Below the pieces are notes generated by a model. That model was given only the letters and a program-made list of their open reading frames with translations, was not told the origin of the DNA and did not search any database. From the NCBI RefSeq assembly GCF_921293095.1, contig NC_060251.1, forward strand, positions 38,421,644 through 38,485,643: DNA of 64,000 nt. Direction: 5' to 3'. This DNA is from Ischnura elegans. Its lineage: Eukaryota > Arthropoda > Insecta > Odonata > Coenagrionidae. The translations under genes were made by a program, and so were the position numbers. Positions 1 through 12,294 of the stretch are shown one piece after another. Numbering within the stretch: the first letter of the stretch is position 1; the number at the start of each line of letters is the position of its first letter.

Positions 1-358
1 ATTGGAAATGCTTGCCAATGCTATGTCCAGCATGGAAGAAACTGTCTAACCATTACAAAGCTATACTGCTGCATAGGTTAGATATAGTGTGTTTTTATTC
101 TTCTATCATCTCTCTCTCAAACCACAAATTCATCACAGGAGTATCAAAGGATTCAACTGGTTACACTTATTGCGAAATTCAAGGTTTTAAGGGAGAGTTT
201 GAATTTTCATGTTGCTACACCCTTTGTTGACTGAAAGGGTGAATAATTAGTTTTTTTAAGTCAGCCAAGAATATAAGAATATTAAAGCATGCATTTGAAT
301 TCGAGTGAAGTAATGCCATATGCCTTAAATTACCATGCAAAAGGAAATACTAAATTAC

Positions 359-513
359 CAGTTCTTCTTCAACTGCCTGATACTCTCGGACTTGTGAACT
401 AATGTTGACCTTGGTCACCTCAATATTAGGGCTAATATATAAGCAGGAACAGAACACACGACGAATAACTTCGCATGTCAATGAACTTGGAATCCTCGCC
501 GAGATAGTTGGAT
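359..513 (-). CDS. PLB1-like gene 1, exon 5
   Basis: 155 bases. It encodes DPTISARIPSSLTCEVI through to QAVEEEL. Acceptor TTTTCCAG at the high end, donor CTG|GTAATT at the low end. It enters in phase 1 and leaves in phase 0, with the same length as in genes 2 and 3. Confidence 0.85.
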
Positions 514-3500
514 CTGGAAAATGGAAATAGTTCAGATGTTGAGCCATCGTTTCAGTGAGTGATCCATGAGGTACGGTGCAAGCCAAAACCAGGAAGTATC
601 GTAATTCTTCACAATTCCAAACCAGGCATGCAGCACTCATCCTTCATCGGAAACGCAGGCGTTCGCCGGATACAGACTAAGCATGCCGGACAACGACACA
701 CGGTCAGGCCTGAAACTAGGAGAGTCTAAGGACACGAACATGCAACCATGCATATAAAACTAAATGTTAGTAATGGAAAAAAGGAAAAGCTAGCATAGTA
801 AGTGATTCATGCATGAGTTATAACATATGGAAAATTCATGCAGATAGTTATTAGGTAGTGACAAATATAATGAGTTATTTGTTAGAGAGGGAATCTGCAA
901 TATTTCAAGGGTCTGAAACAATATTAAAATTCGTGAGATTGCGCAATTCTATTAATGATAATCACTCAAATCTCTCGTTATTTTAAGCTCAAAGATTGTT
1001 TCAGACAACGGTATTGTAGGGGTATTCCAACGTTATTTTTAAAATTGACTGTAGTAGTCTCCAAACTCGTTAGAAATTTAAATATTTAGCTCCCGTTATT
1101 TTGTGAATACATCACGCACACATTTCTGGAATGAGAAGAAGGATATAAATACTGAAAATAACGTTATAGGAATTCACTTTCCCCTGAACTATACCGCTTG
1201 TCATAAATAGAACAAGATGCCAACTGATGTTAACGATAGCACATATGTTAAAACATTTGAACTGAAATATTATGATTGCTTACTTTTTCGGTAATAGCAT
1301 ATCTGTTAAAACATTTTTACTAAAATTTATGAAAATTTACTGTCTTGGGAATACCACAAGTTGCACTAATATTTTTTTTCAAATTTATGTTCTTGCTATT
1401 ATGGTTCATTTTTTTGCTGTAGCATTTTTTAATTTTTTTAGTTAGGAATACAAGAGAACGAAACATTTTCATATCCTGAATTGGAACCAGTCTCACCTAA
1501 AATTGAAAGCAGGTTTACGTACAACCTGGGCACATGTTTGTACAAGTAGTCCAGCGCTTTTTGTAAGTGGAGAAAATGCTGTCGAGAGGAGTGCTTTTCT
1601 CGATCAAAGCAATGACAGGAGCAGAGGTCATTATGTCCAATAAGTATGGTGAGGAGCTATAAGAAAAAAAGATAAAACATTTTTCGAAATTATCGACAGC
1701 TTAAGTCAAGGAAGTTCTCTCAGAAAATAATGAAATACCATTTTCAATTCCAAAACAGGTATATTCCTCCATTATTTACCATCAACTAGTAGAAATAACA
1801 TTTTACCAAACAATGGCCAAAAATAGCGCTTAAAAATTATAATTTTATTTAAGGTCTTAGGATGATATTAATCTGAGCATAAGAAAAGTATTGATTAAAA
1901 CTAAGTTGCTATTTACACTATTTCCTGATTTTCCGGTCGTATATGCCGAATAAAATTACGCATCATGCCAGTTTATTTTTAGTTATTGTCATTAAAATAC
2001 GGTTGCTGAAGTCAAATAATGCATATTAGTTTCATGAAAATGTCAATTTTGTATGCTCAAAAAATCGAAAAAACATTAGGTTAGTAGTATAATTTTTGAA
2101 ATTTCTATGGTAAATTTTTGCTTATTCTTATCAACGGATGTCATTGTGATATAATCTCTTTTTAAGAAAATATGCTAAGTTTTTTGGGTTTCACTCAGAA
2201 TGGAATTTCCTGACCTTCCAGTCATTGTTGAAGTCAATTCTCTTGTCCCTCTTCATTTTCTTCAGCAATAGCCGCACTTGGTCATGAATGTCGTCATCTA
2301 TCGCTCCTGCGATAGCGACGTTTAGCTGAGCATTATATGACAAAAAATCTCCTCCTCCTTTAGCGAAACCAATCACATTAGGGTTGAAAATCTTAATTAG
2401 ATTCGGCAGGGTAGTGATTTCACGCCATGTTCCGGCACCTCCTGTTCGTATGTAAGAGGTATTGCAAATCAATAATGATTAAAATCATTTCAAAAAATGA
2501 TCAGTTACATAAAATGATAAGTTTAGTTATTTTTGTCTTAAAACGTGTTAACTAGAGATACATTCCATACGGGTATTGAGATCGTGAGCAATTTTATCCA
2601 GGGTTTCTTAAATTATGCCGGAAAACTAAACGAAATGAAAATTCGTGATCTCCTAGAGCACCATGATTTTTAATCAGAGTATGCATTTAATTCAACGTGG
2701 CTTAAAAATTAAGTATCGTAAAAAATTGGGTAAATTATTTCAGCTTGTAAACTGGTGTAGGAGATATTATCTTAAACGAATCATGAATTTTCCTGGCTGC
2801 ACATTTTTATCCATTGCGATAGCCGTTTCAACGCCAATTAACGAGGGCTGTGTTGGGTTGGGTTCGTTTCAACGCCTATTAAAATTCCAACCCGACAAAT
2901 TATTGCGTCTACATCTTCACATTACGCTGCATGCTAACTGCAAAGGTGTTTAGTAGGGGGTCAACTATCACCTAATATTTAAAGTATGCATTTGAATATT
3001 TTCTATCCAATCAGCAAATATAGCTTACTTTGATTAACCTTATTTAAAAATTGAAAAGAGACAGATATTATTCTGCAACCTCGGGATACAGAATTTTGAA
3101 ATTGAACGGATAGTACAGAGAACATTCATGTTGACTGTTGGTCAACGTATGTAAAAGAATGAACTTTCACGAAAAATTCTCTAGAAAATTCATTGATGTA
3201 GGTGACCAGATCAAAACAATAACAGCAGATCAGTTGATGTTTAAGATTTAATGATAAGTACAATCTATATCTCTTTTTAATGAATTTCTTCAGAGTCGAA
3301 AGTGCTGCGTTTCAATTATAAAAGGCGACTTCGAATGGGAAACTTTACCAGAATGCAGAACAAAATTTAGGCAAAATTTACTTAAATTTGGAAACGAATT
3401 TTTCTCAGGTGACGTGAAAAATACCCTTCCTTCACCGTCGTATTGTGGTGTACGATATCACGAGAACAAAGTAAAGGAAATAGATTGTAAAATAGAGATA

Positions 3501-6500
3501 AACTTATCGAACATAATGTTATCCAACTTATGCAAGTATAGAGGAACCCTTTAATATTTATAACCCTGCGTGGTGCGTAATCTGGGATTCTCAAAATCGG
3601 GATGCGGTGATCCTGACAGGCACATGAAGATAAAAATTCCCAAAACGCCGTAAAAAATTAAACCAAAATTTATTAATCATCTTCAAGATGTGAACGTGGT
3701 AGACAATAAGGGAAAAAATATTATGAGCATTTTCTGAGTATTTAATTATGAAAGACAAGCAATGCAAGCCAGAAGGTGAAAATCGACAAATCTTGTTTGA
3801 CCCTCTGAGGGAAGGAGCAACGGAAAAAACTATGTCTGTACCTGTCAGATCGGCCGCTTAGAAAAAACGAATTCCCGTATCTATCCGTTCGGCAAAATAT
3901 CTCTCTTAATTTATCGGTTCATTCGGATCTGGAAATATAGTGGGGCTCAAAATGATGTTCTCTATTCCTAAAGATATCTTTTCTCAATTTTTCAAGCAAT
4001 CTAAGCCTAGCGCGAAGACTGTGTCTTTAGCGGCTGCCAGCCGAATTCGCGTAATTTGGCTAACGCTGTCTGTACGCCCGTAGAATTTTCTTTGACGAAT
4101 CGCGCAGTTTTCCTTTGTATTTAATACAGTTCACGGATATTTTTTGGCAACAACGTGTGAGAATGATTGGCTGTCACCATGGAAACGTTTAGGTTTACCG
4201 CTCTTACCTCCTGTCATGGACACCCCTCTGTCCTGAATTAAAAGACTGAAAGGGTATATCTCTCTCGCAGAATTCCCCACGGACAGTGAGTCACCAATGG
4301 CCGCGATGACGTCGATATCTCCCGGTCGCAGCTTGTGGACAGTGGTCGGCCGGCTCTTGGATCGCCATCCTGCTCCCTCAGGGTCGACTTCGCAAGGGTG
4401 CGGTATCCACGGCGGTATCCTGTCTTGAATCGGTTCTCTGTAAGGGTTGTTCTGTGGATACCTTAGGTTTCTCGTATCCTGTTGTGAAAAATAATGCATC
4501 TATGAATTCCCGAATCCTCGGCCGTAGTTATGAGGATAATTACTGCCAAAATTCAACGATCCGCTTGATTAATCAGGTCTCTTTTTGAAACTAAATATGA
4601 ATATAGAATATAATTCAATCACGATTCAATTGCCGCGTTTGAGAACGACGTTCCCGTGAGTCTATTGACCCAACTCAACCAGCTAGTATAAAAATATATC
4701 TAAACTATGGTTTTGCAGCGAGATTCGTTAGTATCGGAGAATTTCGAGAGCTTCTCCGTATTAAGGCCGTTTTTCAATGGTCACGTCATTACACAATCTG
4801 ACTTATACACGAGGCCCAATCAAAATTGTGTCGTGTAGAGCGGTGAATTGCTAGAACATAATCAAGTCGGCATAATAACCTCATTTCTAAAGGCCATTTT
4901 ACACGGGGTACGTACTTGCACAATCTGACGTATGTACGAAGGCGCAGCCAAAAATACGTCATGTAAAGCGGTGAATTGCTAGAACACATGAGGGAATGCG
5001 TGGACGTGAGATTGAAAACTTGCATCTGTTCTAATTTCGTTCATACATTCGCGAATTTCCACGCCATTTCAGAAATTAATGTAGACCTACTCTGCGCATT
5101 CCGTGCCCCGTTTAAAACGGCCTTAATTCTAAGCTTGAATACTTGCAATTTCAAAGTGTTTTCAGTGCTAATAAGCGCTATGCCGTGGACCGTGGAAAAC
5201 CAATTTACGCTTGGCAAAGCGAGCTTTTGCGGCCATTAAAGGACGCAGCATTTGGCGATAAAGGGCCTTATTCTCATAAAGTCTAGCCATGGTGATTCCA
5301 TGAGCAGCAAAATGATGCTTAGTATAGTGAATAATCATCGCCTGATGATGCGTCGTGCTATGGTCCCGAAAACTCGCTTGCAAAAGTGTGATACGCATCT
5401 GATCCCTTAATTCTCCAATACTACGAGAAGTACACCATATGATATGAGAGGAGTATGCTATAAGAAGTACACTAAGTAAATATATTCTACGATACTCGTA
5501 GAAGTTCACAAATAAATTGAATTTTTTGCACATTTTTGAGCTGTCGCTGTAAAATTTTGTTCGCGTGAAAAAGAAAACTCTAATATAGGCATTTGACATA
5601 GATAAAAAATATTTGATACAATTATACAATTGCAGCTTGATGCATATTTTTATATCAAACGGTTGTTTTTTTTTTTAATCTCCTGGATTTTTTGCTTTTA
5701 TACGAATTAATATTAGCAGTTTTACCTACGCTCATAGAAGTCGTCATAATCGTTGCACAATCTTAGTTATACACGATGGCCCAATCAAAATTGTGTCGTG
5801 TAAAGCGGTGAATTGCTATAACACAAGCGAGAATATTGGATGCGATTGAATACAATAACCCCTGCTCTAATTCCAATCTCGCAATTTCAGCATGTTTTCA
5901 GGGCTAACCTGGGCAATGCCGTGCCCTGTGTAAAACTATCTTCAAGCGTCGCCAAGCGAGCTTTTGCGGCCATTAAAGGACTCATTATCAGACGATAAAG
6001 AGCCATATTCTTATAGAGTATAGCCACGATTATCCATTGAGCAGTATAATGAAGCATAGGATGGGAACAGTCATTGCTAGATGATGCGTTCAGCAATGGC
6101 CGCGAAAGCTCAATTACAAAGCTTAATACGCAACTGCTTCCTACAACCTCCGATAATAGCAGTTTACAAATACATTGCATTTTTTCTTCTATTTTTGCTT
6201 TGTCGCATTAAAATTTCATTCGAATGAAAAAGAAAACTCAATTATTGTCATTTGAGATAGATAATAAACAATTGATGCTGTTATAAAATTGCAAATTGAT
6301 GCATATTTTTATACCAAACTGGTATTTAATTTTTATTTCTCTTTGATTTTTTCGCTTTGACATGAATTAATACTCGCAGTTATATACCAGAGGAAACCTT
6401 TAGAAACCATAAACATAACAATTAAGCCATATTCAATTAGTCTATAGGCACGGTAAGTTTTAAAAGCGTAATAAATCCCCTTTCCAGCGAAAGCTTAAGT

Positions 6501-7116
6501 TATTTCTTTTCGAGGAAAGATATGTGATACTACACTTAGTCCGTTTCCTAATGGAATTTTCTTCATACGATTAATTCCAAAAATTATACTGTGGATGATC
6601 AACCAAAATCCATTTCGATTAATGTAGCAATTTGGTGAATACCTTGCTGCTTACATGAACACTAGGAATCGGAGTTTACGGCAGCAGTGGAATGTAAAGG
6701 TTTTCACTTGTTAATTTTTTTGAACCTTTTAGTTCATTTTTTTAATTTTTAAGGCCAAAAATACATTTTCATTGGCTGAATGGAAAATATATTTTATACT
6801 TTAAAAGATCTGATTAATATGGAACTGGGGAAAGTGATTGCCAAAACATTGTGGCGTTAAGCATTTGGGGGTCTGTTATTGGTTCACATATCCTGAATCT
6901 CTTCTGTTAAATGCCTATGGAGTAAATTAAAGGGGATATGGAGCTTTTGCATACCTCAATTAAGTGCGAAAATACGTCCGTAGCGGGTTTCTTCCCGGAA
7001 GCAGAATATTGGTCCCGATTCACTACCTCAGCGTGACCAAAGACAATGGCGAGGAGCAGGCATATTGCTCGAAACAAAGTATTTTGCGAAAATACACCTT
7101 CACTACCTTCATCCAT
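359..7116 (-). CDS. PLB1-like secreted GDSL lipase, gene 1 (3' end outside window)
   Basis: Spliced gene: complement(359..513, 1497..1656, 2215..2441, 4208..4478, 6955..7116), 975 coding bases (325 codons) without a stop. Family role: phospholipase B1-type SGNH hydrolases release fatty acids from phospholipids and other glycerolipids. Exon 1 gives a start codon and a hydrophobic signal segment (LFRAICLLLAIVFGHAE), so the product is probably secreted. Exon 2 has the catalytic-serine block IGDSLS (Ser118). Exon 4 has the intact GHND oxyanion-hole block. Exons 6 and 7, with the Asp/His part of the triad, should lie to the left of the window, because positions 1-350 match intron 5 of gene 2 (15527-16020). 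All borders are GT-AG and all intron phases agree with the other three paralogs. The reading frame is open throughout, so it looks functional as far as it can be seen. Confidence 0.87.
1497..1656 (-). CDS. PLB1-like gene 1, exon 4 (GHND block)
   Basis: 160 bases. It begins LLTILIGHNDLCS, the SGNH block III with the oxyanion-hole Asn, followed by a Cys-rich stretch. Acceptor TTCTTATAG, donor TTTTAG|GTGAGA. It is too short to appear as a long open frame and was found by similarity to exon 4 of gene 3. Confidence 0.85.
2215..2441 (-). CDS. PLB1-like gene 1, exon 3
   Basis: 227 bases. It encodes GAGTWREITTLPNLIK, then the LNVAIAGAIDDDI and NNDWK segments that precede block III in PLB proteins. 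Acceptor GAACAG|GAGG, donor AAG|GTCAGG (a weaker donor than in the paralogs). Confidence 0.87.
4208..4478 (-). CDS. PLB1-like gene 1, exon 2 (catalytic Ser)
   Basis: 271 bases. It starts DTRNLRYPQNNPYREPIQDR and contains RPGDIDVIAAIGDSLSVG with the nucleophile serine, then RGVSMTGG. Acceptor TCACAACAG, donor GGAG|GTAAGA. Confidence 0.9.
4761..5126. mobile_element. MITE with TTAAGGCC termini, copy 1
   Basis: Left end TTAAGGCCGTTTTT, right end AAAACGGCCTTAA, about 366 bases, in intron 1 of gene 1. The interior carries two copies of a module ending GCGGTGAATTGCTAGAACA. Terminal sequence suggests a PIF/Harbinger- or piggyBac-like origin; superfamily not settled. Confidence 0.6.
5130..6390. repeat. 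Tandem duplication in intron 1 of gene 1
   Basis: About 5130-5740 is repeated at 5865-6390 with a third partial MITE of the TTAAGGCC family between (5741-5938). Both copies contain GCGAGCTTTTGCGGCCATTA and the AAAAAGAAAACT stretch. A third homologous block is at 21060-21424. Long open frames here on the minus strand are by-products of the repeat. Confidence 0.6.
6955..7116 (-). CDS. PLB1-like gene 1, exon 1 (signal peptide)
   Basis: 162 bases, 54 codons from ATG, ending HLIE before donor GAG|GTATGC. The hydrophobic core CLLLAIVF follows a 19-residue polar start. The matching exons of genes 2 and 4 have the same length and the same start codon, which supports this start. Confidence 0.8.
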
Positions 7117-7720
7117 GGCCCGGTTTTCTCAGCAGCAGTTGTTATCGCTCCGTCAGGAAGCTGTGGATCGACCAAATTTTACCGCTGAGGTCAAACTGGA
7201 AGAAGCACTGCAAAAAAACGCGGATTAGATATGCTGAAATGAAAGGTTAATTTGAAATATTATGTATCACCATGACGCTGAGGTGCATTTCTCGTAGATT
7301 TAGATTTAAACTCCATGGCACATGTATATATGTGACAAGTGTTAACTATCACGCGAGAATTGACACAATGCATTAGTTCAAGAGTTTGAAATATAGTTGC
7401 ATATAACAACCCACAACAAATGAGTACAACGAATATTACTTGCATATCATCCTGTTAGTACTAGCGGGAACTCTATTTCTGTGGCATTGAGTGGGGAGTC
7501 AACTAATTAGATACACTACCTAACAAACGGCTAGGTTTGAAATCGCGAAGAAAATACATCAGAGCGTCACACATAATAGGGTAGTTTCCTTCATCAAAGA
7601 AAACGAAAAGTATTGATTGCGATTCGTTACCCACCATTAGTGTATTCAAAATATACAAATTATTTCGTTTTATAAATAGCGTGTAATATTTCTAACCCTG
7701 CCGCGTGAACGGCGGTGAAA

Positions 7721-7872
7721 TACACAAGAATTGCCATGAGAAAAATTCCCCTGAACCGGTAAGCGAACCACGGACCTTTGGCTTTCCGGGCCACTGCGCA
7801 GACCACTACGCTTTCCAGGTTCTTTAATTCCAATGGCAATTATACCGATGCTCATGGTACTAGGTGTTAGGC
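7721..7872 (-). repeat. tRNA-derived SINE, minus copy
   Basis: Minus strand reads GCGTAGTGGTCTGCGCAGTG followed by a B-box-like GGTTCGCTTACC. One arm of an inverted pair with 7970-8095. Confidence 0.6.
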
Positions 7873-7969
7873 CCTCGCGGTCCATCAAGGATGGCAACGC
7901 GAGGGAGAAAGGATTTCCAAGAAGCCACAACCGGTTGAGAGCCTCATACCTGCGCTGAAGCCGCGCAAA

Positions 7970-8095
7970 GCGGTATAATTGCCGTTGCAATTGAAGAACC
8001 TGGATAGCGTAGTGGTCTGCGCAGTGGCCCGGAAAGCCAAAGGTCCGTGGTTTGATTCTCGGTTCAGGGGAATTTTTTCTCGTGGCAATTCTTCT
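7970..8095 (+). repeat. tRNA-derived SINE, plus copy
   Basis: GATAGCGTAGTGGTCTGCGC, then GGTTTGATTCTCGG as a B-box. Same family as 7721-7872, 15813-15952 and 35703-35802. Confidence 0.6.
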
Positions 8096-9018
8096 ATATT
8101 ATAAATAGCGGTTAGACGAAAGGCAATGGTCCATTTTTATCCTCATTTGAAAAGGGCCAGATTGGCGCCCATGAGATGCCACTCCACGTGACGTCACAGG
8201 GACCTAGTTTCTATAGGAGAAAATAGGAGTTATACATCGTCTGAGGTTACCAATGCATGCATGAGGCGCAGAGCTCAGGGAAACATGTCTTAATAATCAC
8301 TTATTAAAACTGGCTAAGGTCGGAAAGTTTTCTTAATTTGATAAGGTATGAATAATCCTTATTTAAGACAAGCGCTACCAGCCAGCAGGGTACTCAGCTA
8401 CCCGCTAGCAGCCTGCGTCGTATCAGCGCTAAGCCTCGCCTCAAGGTCACCTCACAGGGGTGCAGCGGGAACCAGAAATAAGTCTCACGGAGAGATTTCC
8501 CGGCATTCATACTTACGCGTCGCGTTTTCGCGCGCTTGAAAATTTTCATTTTTCATTTAATCGCGAAAGATAGATATCGTCAATTAAAAATCTAAATGCG
8601 TGAAGTACGTACTCCAGGTGTAATAATCTTTCGATTTAGGCAATAAAAAATAATAGGAAACCACCCTATTGGTGCCGGAAAAAAATGCTGAAAAGAATAC
8701 ATTAGATTAAGATATTTGGTGTGAAATTGAGAAATACTCTGTCGGGGAAGATTTCTTTTTACCGTGAACGAGATAGAATCAGTAAACTTATAGTTACAAT
8801 TTTAATCTGAATTAAATTACACGACCCTCATATAGTGAATTAATATCATCTTTACTGATTTGTTAATATTTTAGGCTCAGCAGTATGTAAAGAATAATGA
8901 ACTGTCGGTTTATTACTTGAATTTAGCTATGTGTTATGGTTCCATAACCCCTTCCCAGATTCACTTGTTGAAAGTTGAGCTTACCTGTGTATTTGCTGAT
9001 GCTTTTGCAGTTACCTCT

Positions 9019-9369
9019 TCAGCAGTATAGCAGTATGGTATTCCTTGCCGGAGTAAACTCACCGACAAATATCCAAGTATAGATGACTAGAATTTTTATA
9101 TTACTTCCAATTTCGTCAAGCCAATAAAACTTTTGCGGTCCATATATATCAATATCAATAGATTTTGGGATGGCCCCGTGCCAAGACTTTATAATGCCCA
9201 ACGTTGCGTCTCCTGCGTCCGAGACATCTGCAGCAAAAATGATCGTGTGGCCTTTATTGAATATCATTTTATAGGTGGTGAGTAGTGGAAGAGAATTCTC
9301 TGCACGTATTTTTTCTGAAATTGATCGGAAGCCAAGTTTCTTTCCTTTCTTTCCTTGTAGAATTATCAC
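9019..9369 (-). other. Open frame of unknown origin, decayed in its duplicate
   Basis: 116 codons on the minus strand, with KMIFNKGHTIIFAADVSD and the hydrophobic IKILVIYTWIFVGEF. I do not recognise the family. The duplicate at about 60050-60400 is recognisable but has in-frame stops and shifts, so this is more likely an old element or gene fragment than a gene. It may be the 3' side of the Penelope-like remnant next to it. Confidence 0.25.
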
Positions 9370-9458
9370 GAAGCCAAGTTTGCTTAATCTTCTGTGAGTG
9401 CTCTCTGTTGATGTTGCTTCGGTGCATTTTACTTTGAAGGCCTCCCGGAAGATTATCG

Positions 9459-9765
9459 TTGTGCAATGTTTTTTTCTGTCGAGAATTATTGGCTTTTATT
9501 ACTTTGGAGAGCATCGACTGCATGACCATATGGTGCGTGTTCAACGCTGACAGCATCATACGGAAGAAATTCGGGGAGTACACTGCACATTTGGTCGAGA
9601 TATGCTTAATGAATACTTATTTCAAGTGGAGAGGCGAATATTACGAGTAGACAGAAGGAGGAGCAATGGCATCTCCTATCTCTCCCATAGTGGCCAACAT
9701 GTACCAAGGGGAAGAAAAGTATCCCAACAGAGTTTGTGCCGCAGCCATATCTTCACTGGAGAATG
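9459..9765 (+). pseudogene. Penelope-like reverse transcriptase fragment, copy 1
   Basis: Reads IIRKKFGEYTAHL, then TYFKWRGEYYE, a stop, and TEGGAMASPISPIVANMY, matching the core reverse-transcriptase motif of Penelope-like elements (YF.F.G..Y.Q..G.AMGSP). A stop and a shift break it. Duplicate of 60488-60775. Confidence 0.55.
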
Positions 9766-10310
9766 TATTCCCTTTTTGACGGATTATATTCCTTGGAATA
9801 CGACGAGGGAAATTAAAATGCGGTCTTTTTTCAGCAACCAAGGTTGTACGGTGAACTTGCCTGCCTCAAATGCAACTCGTACCTACTGTTCAGCAGAATA
9901 TTAACGCATTCGATATCCTTTACCGTCGTGCCTTCGTTTTTGCCGCTAATTTCTTCGAACCCTCATTTCCTTTCATTCTTCGCACCTTCTCTGGCACTCG
10001 TTCTGAAATTCACTGAAAGCTCATCTCCATTTCCTAACTCTTTCGCCCCTGAAAACTTACTCATAAATATTTGTTAGACGTGAATGCAAGGCAGCAATGG
10101 CGAGGATCGGTTTTGAGCATCTGAAAGGATCAGGAATTACTCTAAATACCTAAGCAATAATCACTACAAAAGGTTTATTTCTTCTGTGGAGACTGAAAAT
10201 ATTTCCTCAATGCACAACCACACAATTCCTACAAATTTAAATGACGACACACAATTTTCCGAGGTAAATTCAATGAATCGGAAAAATGTAACGTAAAAAT
10301 ATTTTTTCCT

Positions 10311-11819
10311 AGCATGTAGCCAAAAATAGAAAAAAACTTTTATTTTTACCTATTTCATACATCACTACCTCATCATCTGTTTAGGAAAACAATTTAAAAA
10401 ATTACATTTCTAAATTGAACAATGGAAGACATTTATTAATGTCCAATTTCTTTTGATAGTATCTAAGGATCAAATGGTATATCTAAATTAATTTGGCACA
10501 ACGAAATCAATGCACGGAAAACATTATCTCATGAATTCACGGTTCAATTTGGTCAATATTCCTTCTTTTATTAAATTCGAAATCTCAGCAGCCAGCCCTT
10601 CGATGTTAATATGTCATCATCAACATATCTAGTTGCACATCTAGGTCTCCCTCTCACCCGATTTTTCAATGTCTCACCTCCCTCCATGTTGTGTTTCACC
10701 CAGCAGCACGAGGTACTTTTATTTTTACTCATCCCTCGCGATATTTTCACTTCTTTTCCGCTCTCGTCTGGTGACAACAGCATTGAAAATCAGTCCAGGA
10801 GCATATCATTCTCGATCCATAATAAAACGCGCTCTGACAAAGTGCTCGTCATTCCTAGAAACAATGCTAAAACTTCTTCAAAATTCTTCGATTGCATTCA
10901 TAAACGTAACCATCGAATCTGCTCGTTGACTGTCATGTTTACCTCAAGGGAAAGTTAATTGTGGTCCTCAGTCATTTTTGTTGATACGGGCGAAGGAAAA
11001 TTCAGGGGTGCACGCACGATACCGTTGAATTCGCACCTGTTCTTCGGAGTTCACCGCGAGTTCTCGGTGTTTGGGTCGAAACAAAGCTGTTCGAAAAGGA
11101 AGCACGTGGTCCCTCCGGTGCGAAACATTATCTGCGTTTCCTATCGTCCCAGAATTTTAGTTTGGTTTCGACCCGAGTAGTAGTTTTGACTCCGATTTCA
11201 TTTCGACCCTGAACTTAGCTAGAATGGTATAGAATTGCACAAAGTCGTGGATGTGTTTCAGGGACGCCGCATTGAGACTTACATGAAAATAACTAGCGGA
11301 ATTTCAACCACGAATGTTTAGGAATTGAGGATTCTTTGACATATTTGAAGAAGTATTATTCGTATCGGATACACGATCTTTAGGAAAAAGTGACCATAGG
11401 AGACGAGAGTCTTGTATTACAGAAAGGTACCGGAGATGAATTGAAAGAAAAAATGTGAGATAAGAGAAGAAATCGTCTGTACCGGGGAGCATGAGAAGGA
11501 AGAGAGTCATTGATACCATTCATATATGCATATATGTTTTTAGAAAAAGTTGAATAGAAGTTAGGTTTCCACAGAATATATTAAAACAATCATGCATAGA
11601 ATCCAACTCCATTAATATTTTTCGTGCTTGAATGCTCCATATTCAGGTTGTCAGTTATTTTGGTTTGTAGTGAAATGAGTTTTGAGTTTGGTTTTGCTTG
11701 TTTCATTTCTTTCTTAGCGTTGCAAATGTTTAAATGCATCCATAATACTTGCCCGAATAAATAATCCCGCGAATATTCACAATCATTTTTTCTTCGGTCG
11801 TACGGATTCATTGGAGCAA
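10311..11819. other. Spacer between units 1 and 2
   Basis: No supported gene. Minus strand 10571-10930 resembles the basic C-terminal end of LINE proteins (GETLKNRVRGRPRCATRYV) but is too weak to assign. The rest is unique AT-rich sequence. Confidence 0.4.
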
Positions 11820-11985
11820 TAAAAAAACGTCTTTTTTAAGAAAATTTAAGAAGAAATGAAGGAAAGGAATCATAGGGAAGTGAAAGAATTGGCATGGGAG
11901 GTTGTAAATTGAGGGCTTCATTCAATAGGCCCGAGGATTGTTGTATTAATGATAACTTCTGGTCATAGACCGTTGAAAGTATTTT

Positions 11986-11991
11986 TTTATT
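11986..11991 (-). terminator. Candidate polyadenylation signal, gene 2
   Basis: AATAAA on the minus strand about 300 bases after the gene 2 stop. It is conserved at the aligned place after gene 4 (43067-43072), about 315 bases after its stop. Confidence 0.4.
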
Positions 11992-12294
11992 CCTTCAGTA
12001 GGCACTATGGCTCAAATAAAACTTTGATATCGTCCATTAATTTCCTGAAATATGTATAACTAAAATCGTGCTTCTTAAACCTACTGTTTCTGCTCAGAAA
12101 ATGCACTGGAAGCGTTGAAATTTATCATCACATTATATTATCATTATATTCATCAGTTAGGTACGCTTAAGTGAGCCATGTTCATTGAAGCTCGAAATAG
12201 AAGAGACTTTACAAAAAAATTGCGATATATTTCGACTAGAATTGTTGGTAATAGGCTTCACAAATAATGTATCACAAATTCACAGTATACCCCA

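Larger units (their letters stand above)
7577..8668. mobile_element. TAGGGT-terminal DNA element, copy A, with SINE pair inside
   Basis: Left TAGGGTAGTTTCC, right GGAAACCACCCTA. Flanks read CATAA before and TTGGTGCC after; the homologous unoccupied sequence at 59735-59750 reads CATAATTGGTGCC. It is made longer than copy B by an internal SINE pair (about 7680-8100). Confidence 0.6.
1..10310. repeat. Segmental duplication unit 1 (partial)
   Basis: Contains gene 1 and upstream DNA. 1-1000 matches 15527-16700 and 46200-46850. 2660-3660 matches 49400-50740. 6250-7500 matches 57950-59100 and 33980-34850. 8700-10310 matches 59750-61320. Order and orientation agree with units 2 and 4, so the array grew by long tandem duplication, not by retroposition. 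Confidence 0.8.

Noticed and set aside
5168-5629. 153-codon open frame on the minus strand with a hydrophobic stretch
   Set aside because: It lies in a tandemly duplicated intron block with a MITE. The copies at 5887-6180 and 21110-21420 do not keep the frame, and no domain is recognisable.
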